A stretch of DNA of 64,000 nt, from assembly GCA_017311185.1 (NCBI GenBank), contig JAESUZ010001057.1, positions 868,001-932,000 on the forward strand, given 5' to 3'. The notes beneath the pieces were generated by a model that saw nothing but the letters and a program-made list of their open reading frames with translations, had not been told where the DNA came from and did no database searches. Origin of the DNA: Proteles cristata cristata. Lineage: Eukaryota; Chordata; Mammalia; Carnivora; Hyaenidae. Position numbers and translations under genes: made by a program. Of the stretch, positions 47,230-57,399 are shown piece after piece. Every line of letters starts with the position of its first letter. The first letter of the stretch is position 1.

Positions 47230-48500
47230 CTAATGGACAACCATAGACTTTCGTAATTGGAAAGGACCTTAGGGGTCACCTGATCTAACTTTCTATGAAA
47301 TAAAGGAATCCCTTTACAACATCTCTGATGCCTGATTGAACATCTATTATTAGACAGCTATTAGAAACTTTACCTTATACTGAATGGTGACTGCTCTCCC
47401 TGAAACTTGCCCCCAGTGGTACTAGTTTGTCCTTTGTATGTCAGTGTTTCATTTTTCTACTCAAGATTCCTCCAAATATTTTAAGGCCAACCATGTCTAT
47501 CATATCTTCTCTTTCCAGGCCAAATTTTATTGCCTTGACCTTTCTTCAAATGAGATGATCTTCTGGGCCTCCTTACCCTGGACCCCTACTCTAGGCAGCA
47601 CTGTGAGTTTGTCACTGTTCCTCTTTCATAGCACCCAAATGATACTTCAGAGTTGTATGGCCAGCACAGAATTTATTTTTATACTATTATAGCCCTAAGT
47701 ACATTTCCACTATTGATTCCTAGAATGATAAACTTTGGCAGGTACATAACACTACTGACTTAACTGAACTGTAAAGACATTGAACATCTGTTGTTTTGGT
47801 TTCTCAGGATCCCTTTTGCTTTTCTTCAGGTAACAGCAACTCTCCCCCACTTCCTAGTCTCAAATGGTTCTGGTGGGATTGCCACCCACATTACCCTGTG
47901 CCTCTAGCCATAGGTTTGGGCCCATGACCTAGGCTCAGCCAGTGAAAGTATCCCTTACTTGGTCACAACAATTGGTTGATGATTATTAGCATGTGACTCA
48001 GACTAGGCCAATCAGAGTCCTCCCCTGGAATTTATGGAGTTGGAAGGGCTGGATTTGCTAAGCTGAGATGATGTACAGAACTCCCAGGTCTATACCTGCT
48101 ATACCTACACACAAAGAAAGAGAGAGGTTAAGAGTGAAAGAAAGAGGAAATTGAAGATATTATCTGAGTCCTCGGATTCAGCTGACCTTGAGGCCAGCTC
48201 TACTTCTGTCCTTACCAATCAATGTCCCTTTATGGCTCAGTCTAGATGGAGTCTGGCTTCTGTCACTAGAACAAATGAACTAATACACAGGTCTTTTTTG
48301 TCCTCTAATTGGGTAGTTACTTTTTAAATCCTAAATGAAGGGCTTCATATTTATCCTTATTAGATTTCATACTTTGTCCTATCATTCCAGTCTATAAGAA
48401 AATTGATCTGTTGGTCAATCAATTACCTATCCTCTCACTTTTGGTAAGGATGTCTCCTATGCACTTATCCAAATCATTGATAAAAATGTTCAGCTCGGCA
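47230..48500 (+). mobile_element. CR1/L3-like ancient element split by an LTR
   Basis: 47230-47760 (aattggaaaggaccttaggg, ccagtggtactagtttgtcc) and 48330-48500 (ttatccttattagatttcat, tatccaaatcattgataaaa) read as two parts of one old element. Assignment to CR1/L3 is by memory of its consensus style. Confidence 0.4.
47870..48290 (+). mobile_element. LTR/MaLR-like element
   Basis: gggcccatgacctaggctca, gactaggccaatcagagtcc, ending aacaaatgaactaatacaca. Non-coding. Confidence 0.45.
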
Positions 48501-48502
48501 GA

Positions 48503-48590
48503 TTGAGGAAGAAGGAGGGAGAAGGAGGGAGAAGGGGGAGGGGGAGGAGGGAGGAGAAGAGGAAGAAAAGGAAACAAAGAAGAAATGAGC
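48503..48590. repeat. Polypurine (GGGAGAA)n tract
   Basis: About 85 purines including agggggagggggaggaggga, with four or more G-runs that could form a G-quadruplex on the plus strand. Confidence 0.85.
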
Positions 48591-48670
48591 ATCATATCAG
48601 TTTATTAGTCAGTGAGTACACTTTTTAGATGGTGGTTCAAACAACTGTGAATTTATGCTACTGTACTCTT

Positions 48671-48874
48671 TTTATTATTTTTAAAAATTTTTTTCATTTT
48701 TTGAGAGTGTGAGTGGGGGAGGGGCAGAGAGAGAGGAAGACACAGAATTCGAAGTAGGGCCCAGGCTCTGAGTTGTCAGCACAGAGCCCAATGCAGGACT
48801 TGAACGCACAAGTGGTGAGATCATGACCTGAGCTGAAGTCGGACACCCAACTGACTGAGCCACCCAGGTACCCC
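48671..48874 (-). mobile_element. CAN-SINE
   Basis: 17-bp duplication tatgctact(g/a)tactctt at 48654-48670 and 48875-48891. Confidence 0.94.
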
Positions 48875-49015
48875 TATGCTACTATACTCTTATCCAGCCT
48901 ACACCCTCTGCTCTGCTGAAGACTATGCTGTACCTGGGCATTCTGCTGAGATACCAATTGATAATCTCATCCAAAAAGGACATAGGATAAAAAACCAAAA
49001 ATGGTCCTATTCTTA

Positions 49016-49232
49016 TTTATTTATTTATTTATTTATTTTAGAGAGAGAAAGAGCATGTGAGAGGGGGAGTAGGGCAGAGCGGGAGAGAAAGAGAGAGAGA
49101 GGGAGAGAATCCTAAGCAGGCTCTATGCTCAGTGTGAAGCCCAACATGGGGCTTGATCCCACAACCCTTGGATCACTACCTGAGCCGAAATCAAGAGTCA
49201 GATGTTCAACTGATAGAGCCACTCAGGGTCCC
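49016..49232 (-). mobile_element. CAN-SINE
   Basis: 13-bp duplication tggtcctattctt at 49003-49015 and 49233-49245. (ATTT)n tail expanded. Confidence 0.94.
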
Positions 49233-49263
49233 TGGTCCTATTCTTTAAAATGCTCAAAAACTC

Positions 49264-49392
49264 AGGGTGCCTGTCTAGCTCAGTAGGTAAAGCATACAAC
49301 TCTTGATCTCAGGATTATGAGTGCAAGCTTCATGTTAGGCATGGCATCTCTTTAAAAAATAATAAATAAAATACAATAAAGGAAAAAAAATA
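49264..49392 (+). mobile_element. Short CAN-SINE (older tRNA-type)
   Basis: agggtgcctgtctagctcag, gcatacaactcttgatctca; tail aataaataaaat. Confidence 0.82.
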
Positions 49393-50274
49393 AATGCTGA
49401 TAAACTCTCTGTAACCCATCTGCTTTCCTGTGCACACATGCCTGCACACATAGGTACCATCCCTCTTACCCATTTCTGCCTCCTCCCTCCCTGCTTAGCT
49501 GCAAAATAACTGTGTGTGTGTGTTTTTTTTTAAGTGGATCAGGTCAGCATGAGGGGAGAAGAGAGTCCGTCTGTTTGGAAAGAGGAAAACTTTACTTCTG
49601 AACAATCTGTAACCTGTAGAATGACGGGAGATGAGTATATCTCTTAGCCACACATTGATTCATGGTGGGACCCTCCAGCTGGAGAGTGGGACATCAAGGA
49701 GCAGGGACCAACCCAACTGTCATTCCAGTCTAGCCTATAGGAGGCAGTGTGGTGCACCCAAGGAGCACAGGCTCTGGAGAGCTAAGCCAGGCTCAAAAAT
49801 CCCAAACCCAGCAACATCACTTGCTAGCCCGCACCACTTGCTAGCCAGCCCCAATCCCTCGTGCCAAACCCGGGTGCCATGCTCCACTCCTACTCTCTCA
49901 CACTTCATTCCACTAGGATACCGAGTTGCAGTGGTTCTTCCCCTCCAAATCCTTCCTTTATCCACTTCTCTCTAGGCTCAGAGCCACATCCTCGTTCGTG
50001 TTACCATCATCTCTTCAAGTATTTCTTCCGCGCCATTCACTCTGTCTGGGACTCAAATTACATGTATATCAGACTGAACGATATTTTCCTGCAGATCTTA
50101 CAAGCTTGGTTTTCCTCTTTCTTTTTTTACTCTCACTCCTTTTTGCCCCTCTTTGTGTTTCAGCGTGGATGGTTTCTATTGACCTCTCTCAAGTTCGTTG
50201 TTTTTTTTTTTTCCTCAGCTATGCCTACTGTGGAAAAGCTTGCTGAAGGAATTCATCTCTGATATCATATTTTT
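49393..50274. other. Unique DNA
   Basis: Includes an imperfect 17-bp tandem repeat (ca[t/c]cacttgctagcc…, 49815-49847). Open frames at 49631-50262 show no domain. Confidence 0.4.
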
Positions 50275-50290
50275 TATTTCTAGCATTTCC

Positions 50291-50399
50291 TTTTTTTTTT
50301 TTTTTTTTTAAGTAGGCTCCATGCCCAACATGGGACTTGAACTCACCACCCTGGCATCAAGAGCAGGATGATGTATTGACTGAGCCATCCAGGAATCCC
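50291..50399 (-). mobile_element. Short CAN-SINE (older tRNA-type)
   Basis: Poly-T19 start; perfect 16-bp duplication tatttctagcatttcc at 50275-50290 and 50400-50415. Confidence 0.92.
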
Positions 50400-50587
50400 T
50401 ATTTCTAGCATTTCCATTTGATGTTCTGATAGTTTCTATGTCTCTGCCGAGACTTCCTAAATGCTCATGCAAGTTGCTCACCCTTTCCCACTAGACCCTT
50501 TCACATATTAGTTATTATTATTTTAAAGTCCCTATCTGATAATTCCAAAATCTGTGTCATCTGTGAATTTGGTTCTGTTGATTCTGT

Positions 50588-50790
50588 ATTTTTTTTTTGA
50601 GAGAGAGAGAGAGAGCAAGAGAGAGAGAGAGAGAGCAGGAGAGGGGAAGAGAAAGAGAGAATCCCAAGCCGACTCTGCACTGCCAGCGCAGAGCCCCACG
50701 CAGGGCTCAAACTCACGAACCATGAGATCATGGCCTGATCAGGCCAAAATCAAGAGTCGGGTGCTTAACAGACCGAGCCACACAGGCGCC
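50588..50790 (-). mobile_element. CAN-SINE
   Basis: (GA)n-rich; a small duplication gcctgatcaggcc in its head; ends cacacaggcgcc. Confidence 0.92.
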
Positions 50791-50808
50791 CTGATCTCTG
50801 TAACTTTT

Positions 50809-51011
50809 TTTTTTTAATGTTTTATTTATTTCTGAGAGAGAGACAGTGTGAGCAGGGAAGGGTCAGAGAGAGAGGGAAACACAGAATCCGAAACAGGCTC
50901 CAGGCTCTGAGCTGTCAGCACAGAGCCCAACGTGGGCTCGAACCCACGAACCGTGAGATCATGACCTGAGCCGAAGTCAGACGCTCAACCGACTGAGCCA
51001 CCGAGGCGCCC
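50809..51011 (-). mobile_element. CAN-SINE
   Basis: Perfect 18-bp duplication ctgatctctgtaactttt at 50791-50808 and 51012-51029, immediately after the previous SINE. Confidence 0.95.
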
Positions 51012-51029
51012 CTGATCTCTGTAACTTTT

Positions 51030-52509
51030 GACGATGGATTGGGGTTTTTCCTTCTTGCCTTTCATATGTGTCATAAATTTTTATTGAATGCCCATCATGT
51101 GTAAACAGCAGAGACTGAGAGGTAAATGGTATTTATGGCTGGAAGTGGGTGTGCCTCTTCTGTTGGTCTGAGGGGTTGAGTCCATCTAGTTCAGGGTCAG
51201 GCAGGGTTTGGGCTGTGTCGTTCCCACCATTACCTCAGTGCATCACAGTCTTTGAATCTAGTAGTGGGCTGCTTAGAGTAGTGGGCTGCTTAGGATGTCG
51301 GGATTTTTCTGGGTTCCTGCTCCACGAACCTCAACTTTTCAGCCCTCCCTGCATACCCACCCTACACCAGCAGGTGTGTGCTCTTGCTCGCTGCTTGGAG
51401 CCAGGCTCCTGGAGAGGCAAGACATGCCGTGGGGGGTGGGGGTTGTCTCTGTTATCCTGGTTCGGCTTTAGTCTCAGGCATATCCCACTGTCAGGAGTAA
51501 GGCTTTCTCATTATTTTTGCCCCCTCTGAAAGCCAAATTCTGTCGTATACCTGCAGTCAGTTTTTGTGACCAGGGTTTCTTGTCCTCTCCCCCAACACAG
51601 CAGACCCTTGCTTGAATCCTCAGTCCCAGATAGTTTCCCACTTCTCCCTTTGGGATAAAGGCATTTTGCTTCCATTCTTCCTCACCTAAGCAGTGGCTCT
51701 TTGCCCGTGTTAAAGAAGGACAAAATGTCTTTACTCCTCACCCAAAGCAGATGAGTTTTGCCTTCATCACTCCCCCTGAAGCAAGAATCTGTTGCCCCAA
51801 AAGCTTAAGGCTTTTGCTTCTAGGAGAGAGGGATTCTGGAAGCAGCTGAGGCTTTTTGCCTTTGCCAAGCAGCTGCCTTAATCAACTCCGGCATGCCTGC
51901 ACCAAGGAGGAAAGCCCTCTCCCACTTCCTGCCCTGCTCCCACTTTTTCTCTCAACCTCTGGGGAGGCCTCTGGAAGAAAAGCTTACCGTGAGTACAAAC
52001 TCCACTGTGTCTGGAATAGTCTCCAGCTTTTCTAAACTGACACACTAGCCCATGTATATAGCCTTTTAGCTTTTGTTAAAAGTTTTGATGGTTTCTTCTT
52101 ACCCACTTGTATGATGGCCACCTGTTTCTTCCATGCTCTGCTAAAGTTGAAACTGTTCATGTGTGTCTCCCTCACATTGAAGAGGCTTTGTTTCATTGCC
52201 TTGTGACCTCAGCTTCCTGCAGATTCAGGAAAAGCTAGTTTTGTAGATTATTCGGCTATTTCTCATCACCAGGGTTGCAGTATCATTTTCTTGCAGGATT
52301 CTCTACCCTAAGTAGAGATGAAAGCCCTCAGGTCAGTCACCTCTTACTTAGACAACCGCAGCCACCTCACAGCTGGGCGCGCCTGCATCTAATTTTGCTC
52401 CTCTCCATACTGCATCCAGCATTAAGTATTAAAATTCTGTAACCATTAGAAACTAGAAGAGACTGAAAAATGAAATACTTGAAATTAGCTATATAAAATC
52501 TGAAACGTA
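51030..52509. other. SINE-free unique DNA
   Basis: Contains an exact 17-bp tandem duplication (51260-51293). No exon recognised. Confidence 0.4.
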
Positions 52510-52985
52510 GGTCATGGTGTGCCAGTTACCTATTGTCCTGTAACAAACCAGCCCCAGACTGAATGGCTTAAACCACGTTTATTGTGTTCATAAATCTGTA
52601 GGGCTTTTCAGGGACAGCTTGTCCCTGTTCCACTTGGTGTCAGCTGGGGTGGCTTGAAGGCTGGGGTCCGAAATCATCTTAATCTCTCATATGTCTGATG
52701 CCTGTATGGGAAGATTCATGCAGCTGGGGGCTAAACTGCTGAGAGCCAGTCCCTCTGTCTCTCCATGGTGTTTCTATAGTATGGTGGCTTCAAGGTTGCC
52801 AAACATCTTCTATGTTGGCTCAGAACTACCAAGGAACGTGTTGAGACAGAGACGGAGAGGGATTGGGTGGAATGTGTTTATGACTTAGCTCCAGAAGTCA
52901 CATTATTTGAGCTGTACTCGATTAGCCAGGACCTTACTTGGGTGTGCCCAGGTTCAAGGGGAGGGAATACTGACCCAGCATCCCA
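52510..52985 (+). mobile_element. Old interspersed repeat, family unresolved
   Basis: cagttacctattgtcctgta, acaaaccagccccagactga, tggcttaaaccacgtttatt … cccaggttcaaggggaggga: a widespread old-mammal repeat pattern. Confidence 0.5.
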
Positions 52986-53259
52986 ATAGAGAAGTGTCCC
53001 CATCATACTTTAAGATGAAAGGGTGGGACGTGGTATGTTGATATGGCCACCTCTGCAGTCTGCCAAACATGATTCTCTTTGTTCTGTAATAGGGAAACAA
53101 AAGCTTCAAAGAAATCAAGCTAGAAAATAAAAATAAGACCACAAGCCATCACTTGCATTCTTTCATATAAACACATCATTGCCAAGTTGAATCTGGGCTC
53201 CCCTAATCAGTATAATCATGTCATACCCATGGCAACCATAACTGGCATCTTTCTAGATG

Positions 53260-53800
53260 CAAATCTGATCCTGTCACTAGCCCTCTTAAAATGACCCCTT
53301 AACTCCTTCTTGTCCCCACAGTAGAACCCAAGCTCCTTGACACGGCTTAGAAAGCCCTTCACACCTGGCCCTATTTACTAATTTCCAGCCTCACCTTTAT
53401 GCTCCAGCTACACTGAACTACTTTCCAGTCTCCAAACTTTCTTTTGCCTTTAGGCCAGTGTACATGCTGTTTTCCTCTTCTGGGACTTTTCTCTTTCCCC
53501 CATGTTCTTCTCCCTCTATTTTCATGGTCTGACTGCTACTCCTTTTTCTGGACTCAGCCTCTCTAACACAGCCTCTCTCCTACTACCCACCCTGACTGGC
53601 CTAGGGTTCTCCTGTCTCTTCTCCTACACTTTAAACATCCTGTGCTTCCGTATTGACTCCACAGCACCAGTGATAACAATGCCAATGAACTAGGCATCTC
53701 TCTCCTCCAGCCTTGTGCGGGAAGATGTGGTTTTGCTTTATTCACCACCATGCACAGTGCAGGGTCTCAAAAGATACTGGCTAGGTGAATGAATCCATGC
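53260..53800 (+). mobile_element. L2 3' portion
   Basis: atctgatcctgtcactagcc, gacacggcttagaaagccct, tatgctccagctacactgaa; end gcacagtgcagggtctcaaa and ggtgaatgaat. Confidence 0.7.
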
Positions 53801-54690
53801 CTGAAATAACCCACTTCTGGGTTCAAGTAAACAACTCTCCCACAGACCTAAGACTGCTGTGGCAGTGTCTTGTCTTGAATCTTATAACTCAAGTAGGGCC
53901 AAAGCTGGCTGGGATGGTTTGGAATTTTCAGGAAAACTACTGTCTGTTTCATGTGGCTGGAGCTTTTCTTAATCTTGGAGAGCCACTCCAAGGCAGGGCC
54001 CGGGAGTGGCCCCAGGGCGTTTTCCCTCTTCCAGCAATAGTCCTGGTGGGCAGGCCTGCCTGGGAGGGACACACCTCAGCAACAGCTGGCGGGAGGTTTA
54101 TTTACTTGCTGTCCCTATCAGCCAGAGCCTATTTCTGGAACAGGTACTGGATGCAAGCCTGTGCCATTCCAGCACTGATCCCACCAGAGCCCTGGGTGAC
54201 GCGAGGGCCATGTGGCAGGAGAGAACAGTGGCAGTCACTTAGCTTATCTCCCTGGCTCTAACCCAGCCTTCTTTGGGTATACCACGTCATTTCTGCTTTG
54301 CCCTATTGGTAATTGTCCTTCCTTGGCTCCAGGGGTTAGCATTAAATATTGCTCCATTTGCTCTTTCTATTTTACTTAGGGAGCCCTCTCAACTCCAATT
54401 TTCCTGACTTGAGGAAGTGCTAACTGGAGTTCCTTGGAAATTTCCAGGGTCAAAGAAAAAAAACAGATCAGTATTTCTGGCCAATATCATTTTTCCTACA
54501 GTTAGTCCAGTTTCTGAAAGGGAATTGGAATATGAAAAGGTCATTTGACTTGTGATCACACAGCAAGCCACAAGACAGATAAAGATAGCACCCGAGACTC
54601 TTAGATTCAAATTTAGTACCATTTTAATAGCCTAAGTTAAGTCTATACTAAAAAGGTAGCTTTAGAAGCTCGTATCAAATTTGTTTTTGT
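53801..54690. other. Unique DNA with MIR scrap
   Basis: 54535-54620 (cacacagcaagccacaagac) is MIR-like. The plus 158-codon frame 53785-54261 lacks recognisable features. Confidence 0.4.
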
Positions 54691-54693
54691 TAT

Positions 54694-54782
54694 GGGGGCA
54701 CCTGGCTGGCTCAGTTGTTGGAGCCAGGGTTGGGGGTTCAAGCCCCACATAGGGTGTAGAGATTACAAATAAATCAAGACTT
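54694..54782 (+). mobile_element. Short CAN-SINE (older tRNA-type)
   Basis: ggggcacctggctggctcag … ggttcaagccccacataggg; internally shortened. Flanks aaat(t)gtttttg. Confidence 0.82.
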
Positions 54783-54871
54783 AAATTGTTTTTGGTAAAT
54801 TGTGCTTCACTTGTTTTACAAGTCATCAACTTAGGTTGTCACCTCTAAACCAAATAAGAAACCATAGCTGT

Positions 54872-55063
54872 GGGGTGCCTGGGTGGCTCAGCTGGTTGAG
54901 CGTCCAACTTTGGGTCAGGTCATGATCTCCTGGTTTATGAGTTCGAGCCCCACACTGGGCTCACTGCTGTCAGTGAGGAGCCCGCTTTGGATCCTCTGCC
55001 CTTCCCCTGCTTGTGCTTTCTCTTTCTCAAAAATAAAATTAAAAAAAAAAAGAAGAAGAAGAA
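54872..55063 (+). mobile_element. CAN-SINE
   Basis: 12-bp duplication aagaaaccatag at 54856-54867 and 55064-55075; tail (A)n(GAA)n. Confidence 0.93.
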
Positions 55064-55075
55064 AAGAAACCATAG

Positions 55076-55687
55076 TTACAACTCACTGAACTCCCTTCTG
55101 TGGAAATCTGCCTCTATTAAAAAGTTAAGTGAACAGGTAGCTGATGATCTAGAGCCTTCGTCCCATACCTCACCCGGGTTTTCACATGGGGCTAAAAGCC
55201 TTCCAGTCCTATGGTTCCTCTAACTCAATTTCAGTTCCTCTAACGCAATTTGCCACCTTCTCATACTAAAATTTCTGTTTCTTAGGTAGGCAGTGGGAGG
55301 TAGGGAAAAGGCAAAGCTAGAACCTTGCCTGAATTACAGAAACACTGTTTTCTGGTACAGATACATCCTCTAAGTGTCTGATGCTCGGCTGCTCTTTAGG
55401 AGAGTGTTTTGGGACCTGACTTCTTTTTTTCTTAAGTTGTTGTTACTTGAGGAAGAGTAGTTTTTGTTTATGATGCAGGGAAAAGAAAACTCAGTCTTTA
55501 AAAAAGAAAAAAATCTATCCGATGAAAGCCATCAGATGGCCCTGTAGGAAATATGGTCCAGCAACTGAACCCTAGGCAGAGATGGAAACAAGTTCAGTCT
55601 AGGGCCAGATGACTGTCAGTGGCTGGCTTCCCCAAAGTGTCTGGGGAACACAGAGGGTTGCTCTCAATGTCAAAGGTATCCCACTAC
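55076..55687. other. Unique DNA
   Basis: Nothing recognised. Confidence 0.4.
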
Positions 55688-55700
55688 TAAAAAGCAGTAG

Positions 55701-55864
55701 GGGGCACCTGTGTGGCTCAGGTCATGAACTCACAGTTCATGTGTTCTAGCCCCACGTCGGGCTCTCTGCTGACAACTCCAAGCCTGCTTCAGATTCTCTG
55801 TCTCTCTCTCTGCCTGTCCCCTGCTCACACTTTCTCTCTCAAAAATAAACAAATAAACATTTTT
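55701..55864 (+). mobile_element. CAN-SINE with internal deletion
   Basis: 13-bp duplication taaaaagcagtag at 55688-55700 and 55865-55877. The stretch between the two ggctcag motifs of the consensus head is missing. Confidence 0.92.
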
Positions 55865-55905
55865 TAAAAAGCAGTAGGAATAAAGCTAATACCATTAATC
55901 AATTT

Positions 55906-56050
55906 TTTCTTTTAATTTTTAGAAAATGAGAGTAGGGGGAGGAGCAGAGAGAGAGGGAGAGAGGGGGCTTGATCCCACCACCCTGGGATCACAACCTGAG
56001 CCAAAATTAAGAAACAGACACTCAACCGGCTGGGCCCCCCAGGGCCCCCC
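55906..56050 (-). mobile_element. CAN-SINE, internally deleted
   Basis: Poly-T and (GA)n followed directly by the promoter-proximal part (gggcttgatcccaccaccct … gggccccccagggcccccc). Middle missing. Confidence 0.85.
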
Positions 56051-56774
56051 ATTATCAATTTTAAAAAAGGAAAGTATCTCTGGAAATTACCACCTCCCCC
56101 TAAATTCATAATTCAGCAAGTACCTGGAATTACCTGTTTGATTCCCATCCTGTCAGACAAGGCAAATACTTGATTTAGATATGACCACATGTTCTCTGGA
56201 GATTTTTAACCCCGCTCATTATCAGGGGTTTGAAACTCCATGGAGCCAGAGCTGCAAAAATCTGGCCACAGAATCCTACCCTAAGAACACCGAGCTGAGG
56301 TTTGGCTTGTCGGGGGGCTCAGATCAAAAATAGAAGGCTGACGAAAGTTATCAGCTCTCCTGCATGGTCAAATACTTGTCTTTACCTCCCCACTGCCTGG
56401 CAGCATCTCTCTGGAGGAGAAGCAGTTCAAGAGCACCACACACACAGCTATTCTCATCAGAAATGCTTTATGTAGACAACATGGCCTGAACATGAACTCG
56501 ATAAACAGGGAAACACAGACCCAGCCACGAAAGCCACCACGAGAGGCTGGGAACTGTTCAGAAGGGGTGTCAAATACCAACACCAAATTTACAAGTCTGA
56601 TTTGAAGCTTGGCCCTTTCTAAGTGTAAGAGGAAGTTAGGGGAGAAACCATGCATGAAATAAAAAATATACATATACACATAAACACCCAAGTTTTCACA
56701 CTTGTGTCCCTTTTCTCCACGAGGAACAAATCAGACAAAGGAAAAGTGCGGCCTCTTTTCCTAAAGTCCCTCTA
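56051..56774. other. Unique DNA beyond the gene's poly(A) signal
   Basis: No repeat or exon recognised. Confidence 0.4.
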
Positions 56775-56780
56775 TTTATT
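56775..56780 (-). terminator. Polyadenylation signal AATAAA
   Basis: tttatt on the plus strand reads AATAAA on the minus strand, about 480 bases after the stop codon. About 30-50 bases further downstream is a T/GT-rich stretch (cttttcctttgtctgatttg), as expected for a downstream element. Cleavage would fall near 56750-56762. Confidence 0.6.
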
Positions 56781-57260
56781 ACAAACTTAGAGGAGCCCCA
56801 CATAGGGTGTGGATCCAAGGAGGCAGACTTGATTCTCCTTGGCCTCACTCACTCCTGACAGTGAACCAAGGGAATGCTTGGGGTCCAGGCAGGAACATCC
56901 ACAAGAGGCAAGAAAAAATATGGCTCACTTAGCTTATATATTCTACACAAGGTATCAGTTTCTCCAAATACTTTCATACTTGCTCCTTCACTAGATTCTT
57001 AGCAAACTTCTCACCTGCAGCAACAGAGCTCAGGCAAGGTGTGAGACACAGAGGAAAGCGGTATTTTCATCCAGCACGCACTGGGTCAGTCACTTTATCC
57101 AGGACAGTCACACATGGCAGCCCCAAGCCAGTCTTCAGGGGCCCACAGCTGTTCCTTTGGTGATTGGGAGGGTGGGCTACCCTCCCTCCTTGGATTGCTC
57201 CTTGCTGCTCCGCTGTTCCCTCTGGACCTGAGACAGCTGCTGGGCGTGTGTGCTTGCAGT
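56775..57260 (-). other. 3' untranslated region of the minus-strand gene
   Basis: This is the sequence between the TAA stop at 57263-57261 and the first canonical poly(A) signal on the minus strand. It contains no interspersed repeat that I recognise and no better AATAAA. The extent is inferred from the signal, not observed in a transcript. Confidence 0.55.
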
Positions 57261-57399
57261 TTACTGTGGCGCAGCCGCTGGCTCCTCCCCGGCCGCTGGC
57301 TTCTCAGCCTGGGACTCTGGAGGAATCAGATACTGGACCTCCTCTGTACTGATGGCTACTTTATCTGGCTGGAGCCACCTCTTGAAATGTTCCAAGGTG
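57261..57399 (-). CDS. Terminal coding exon of an unidentified spliced gene
   Basis: Read on the minus strand, a pyrimidine-rich acceptor (cttttctcctgttctctcct then AG at 57401-57400) precedes an exon that starts with one base completing a split serine codon, runs 45 codons and stops with TAA at 57263-57261. The peptide begins TLEHFKRWLQPDK, continues through TEEVQYLIPPES and ends in an alanine/proline/glutamate-rich tail (EKPAAGEEPAAAPQ). The phase matches the exon at 60618-60774 exactly (2+1 bases, AG|C = Ser). The DNA here is free of interspersed repeats, in contrast to its surroundings, and a poly(A) signal lies about 480 bp downstream. Because it is spliced it is not a processed copy. 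I do not recognise the family; no transmembrane or enzymatic motif is visible. The charged, low-complexity tail suggests a disordered C-terminus (inference). Confidence 0.85.
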
